A DNA stretch of 64,000 bases from Casuarius casuarius (taxonomy: Eukaryota; Chordata; Aves; Casuariiformes; Casuariidae): assembly GCA_003342895.1 (NCBI GenBank), contig PTFA01000198.1, positions 953,905 to 1,017,904 of the forward strand, given 5' to 3'. Below are positions 62,500 to 64,000 of this stretch, in pieces (position 1 is the stretch's first letter; each line of letters starts with the position of its first letter). The translations under genes were made by a program, and so were the position numbers. The notes under the pieces are model-generated. The model was not told the origin of the DNA and did no database searches. It saw only the letters and a program-made list of their open reading frames with translations.

Positions 62500-62514
62500 G
62501 GGGGGGNGGGGGGG
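62500..62514. repeat. Poly-G run with internal N
   Basis: Fourteen G around a single ambiguous base at 62507. Length unreliable; G-quadruplex-prone. Confidence 0.9.
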
Positions 62515-64000
62515 CAGAGAGCACTGAAATTCTGGACTGATGTAAAAATACCATGCTTAAACACTGAATAGCACAGGAAACAAGATCATCTCTTGGCATC
62601 TAAGAGAGCTTTGCTTCTAAAAAAAAAAAAAAAAAAAAAAAAGATTCTAGAAGATGGATGGACTCCTCAGCTAAAAGTTGCGGCACAGTATGGATTAAAA
62701 CATGAATAGACATGTTTGTCACTATGCTATTGATACGTTGGTAAAGGGCATTACAATACTTTGTTAGTACAGTGATATGAGCATGAACAAACCAAAACCT
62801 GTATTAACAGAAATGTAGCAGAAGGAAGAATACAAACTAGAGGCTGAAAAAAAGGTTTAAGTGGGAGTATAATTTTGGCACCCCACAGTTATCCTCCATA
62901 GTCTCAGCCTCACTTGCCTCACCATCTCAGTATAATATGAGTGTCACCTGTAAAAACTACAGTACTCTTGTTTTTATACATATCTCATTCTGCCAGGTTG
63001 TTGCTCTTTTCAGCCAAATAAGCTTCTTTCACAGCATACCACAACAGAGATCAACTCCTCCCACATGCATCCCTACCTTTCCCAGTTATCTTATGTGCAG
63101 TTTAATTTACAGACTTCCTGAAGCAGAGACAGCGGCTTTTTAAGTGTTTGTACCATGTCTGTCTGACATTGTATAAATAATGTAATTTTAAGGGACCACA
63201 TTCTCACTAGCCTTTTATGCAGAGGTTGAAGGGGGTTCAACCTCTTCCTGTTCCCCAAATCTCACACCAGAATTAAAGACAATCACAGACCTGTAAGTTG
63301 CCCCCAAATTGCTGCTTGTGGAGAGCATAAGGTAACATACTCCAATAACAAATTAATATGAGTAACATTTTAAAGCTTGTATGTAAATTCAACATATATT
63401 TCAGCAGTTATTTTTAAGCATTCAAGTTCTCAGCAACGTTTTCTGTCTTGTAAACGCATTGCAAATGAAGGGCCTTGCAGGTCTTGCAGTGGGGGTAGGC
63501 GTTTAATGCTGTCCCATAACGTTAACACTTAGCTGAAAGAAGCAAAAGCCCAAGACCTCTGTGAAATAATTTTGGGCAATTTTAGCAGAGCTCATCACAG
63601 AACTGGGTATGTTTCTGAAGGGCCCAGAGGTGGCATACATAAATCACTGCAGCATGCAATTCTTTATAAATGGCTGAAGGGCCACCAAGGCATTCCTCTC
63701 AGCAGAGAGGAGAACTAAGTCTGTTTTACAGTTCAGGCTCGGCAAATAATTAAATTGGCAGAGTTAAAGAAAGAGATATATTTGCTTGAAAAAAACCTAT
63801 CTCTATCTTCTCTGTTGTTCAAAAGTTGGCTTAAAATAGGTACAGATATTTTCCAGTTAGCAGATACAACATATCCTTTTATGTTCAATGTGTTCTTAAG
63901 ATGAATTAAAATTTCTAGAATGCCAGCATGAGGTATGGGAGAATACATAACGGCATATTTTAATCAAAGCCTAACACAGGTCCTTCCTGATAATGGTCCT
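62515..64000. other. Non-coding end of window
   Basis: Contains a 24-base A run at 62619-62642. The remainder is unique DNA and no gene is recognised up to the window edge. Confidence 0.5.

Overview
This window looks like non-coding DNA from a vertebrate nuclear genome. It is clearly AT-rich by eye, has no densely packed genes, and carries CA/GT microsatellites, homopolymer runs and the eroded 3' ends of interspersed retroelements. Two fragments read as CR1 LINE 3' ends. Several others carry the hallmarks of MIR-type CORE-SINEs or L2 tails, such as 'ttacaatctaa', 'cattttacag...gaggcacagagag' and 'aagtgctaagtattatta'. Recognisable CR1 together with readable MIR/L2, and no Alu, L1 or LTR element seen, points by inference to a slowly evolving sauropsid (turtle or crocodilian more likely than bird). 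The species cannot be named from this sequence.

No protein gene could be recognised. The open reading frames are short (the longest about 140 codons), several come from low-complexity DNA, and I recognise none as a known family. The window therefore reads as a gene desert or a very large intron. Five short stretches have splice signals that fit an exon: minus-strand 34774-34923 (50 codons, phase 0/0, strong acceptor and donor), plus-strand 41712-41921 (good acceptor, stop codon, downstream AATAAA), minus-strand 13139-13159 (a start codon in good context running into a consensus donor), plus-strand 33537-33594, and a 16-base micro-exon at 59506-59521. All are candidates only, and chance matches of this kind are expected in 64 kb.

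Layout: 1-14 kb is AT-rich unique DNA with a TAAT-rich block near 3.93-4.34 kb and a Z-DNA-prone CA/CG microsatellite at 7.1 kb. 14-27 kb holds both CR1 tails, two MIR-like pieces, a 125-base assembly gap at 18.2 kb and two microsatellites. 27-36 kb is mostly unique, with a 25-bp tandem duplication, the best candidate exon and a dense TAATTA cluster at 35.0-35.3 kb. 36-45 kb contains four GC- and CpG-richer islets in otherwise AT-rich DNA and a 28-bp near-perfect palindrome at 44.83 kb. 45-49.5 kb holds two MIR/L2 tails and two adjacent 20-bp perfect AT palindromes. 50-64 kb is mostly unique DNA, with a 179-bp gap-free direct duplication (57635 and 58619, 984 bp apart) and a long MIR-like element at 62.0-62.2 kb.

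No operon, mobile-element coding gene, CRISPR array, tRNA or rRNA was found, and nothing here convincingly forms a new multi-gene system. The most distinctive items are the exact palindromes, the homeodomain-type motif clusters (possible enhancers) and the recent local duplication.
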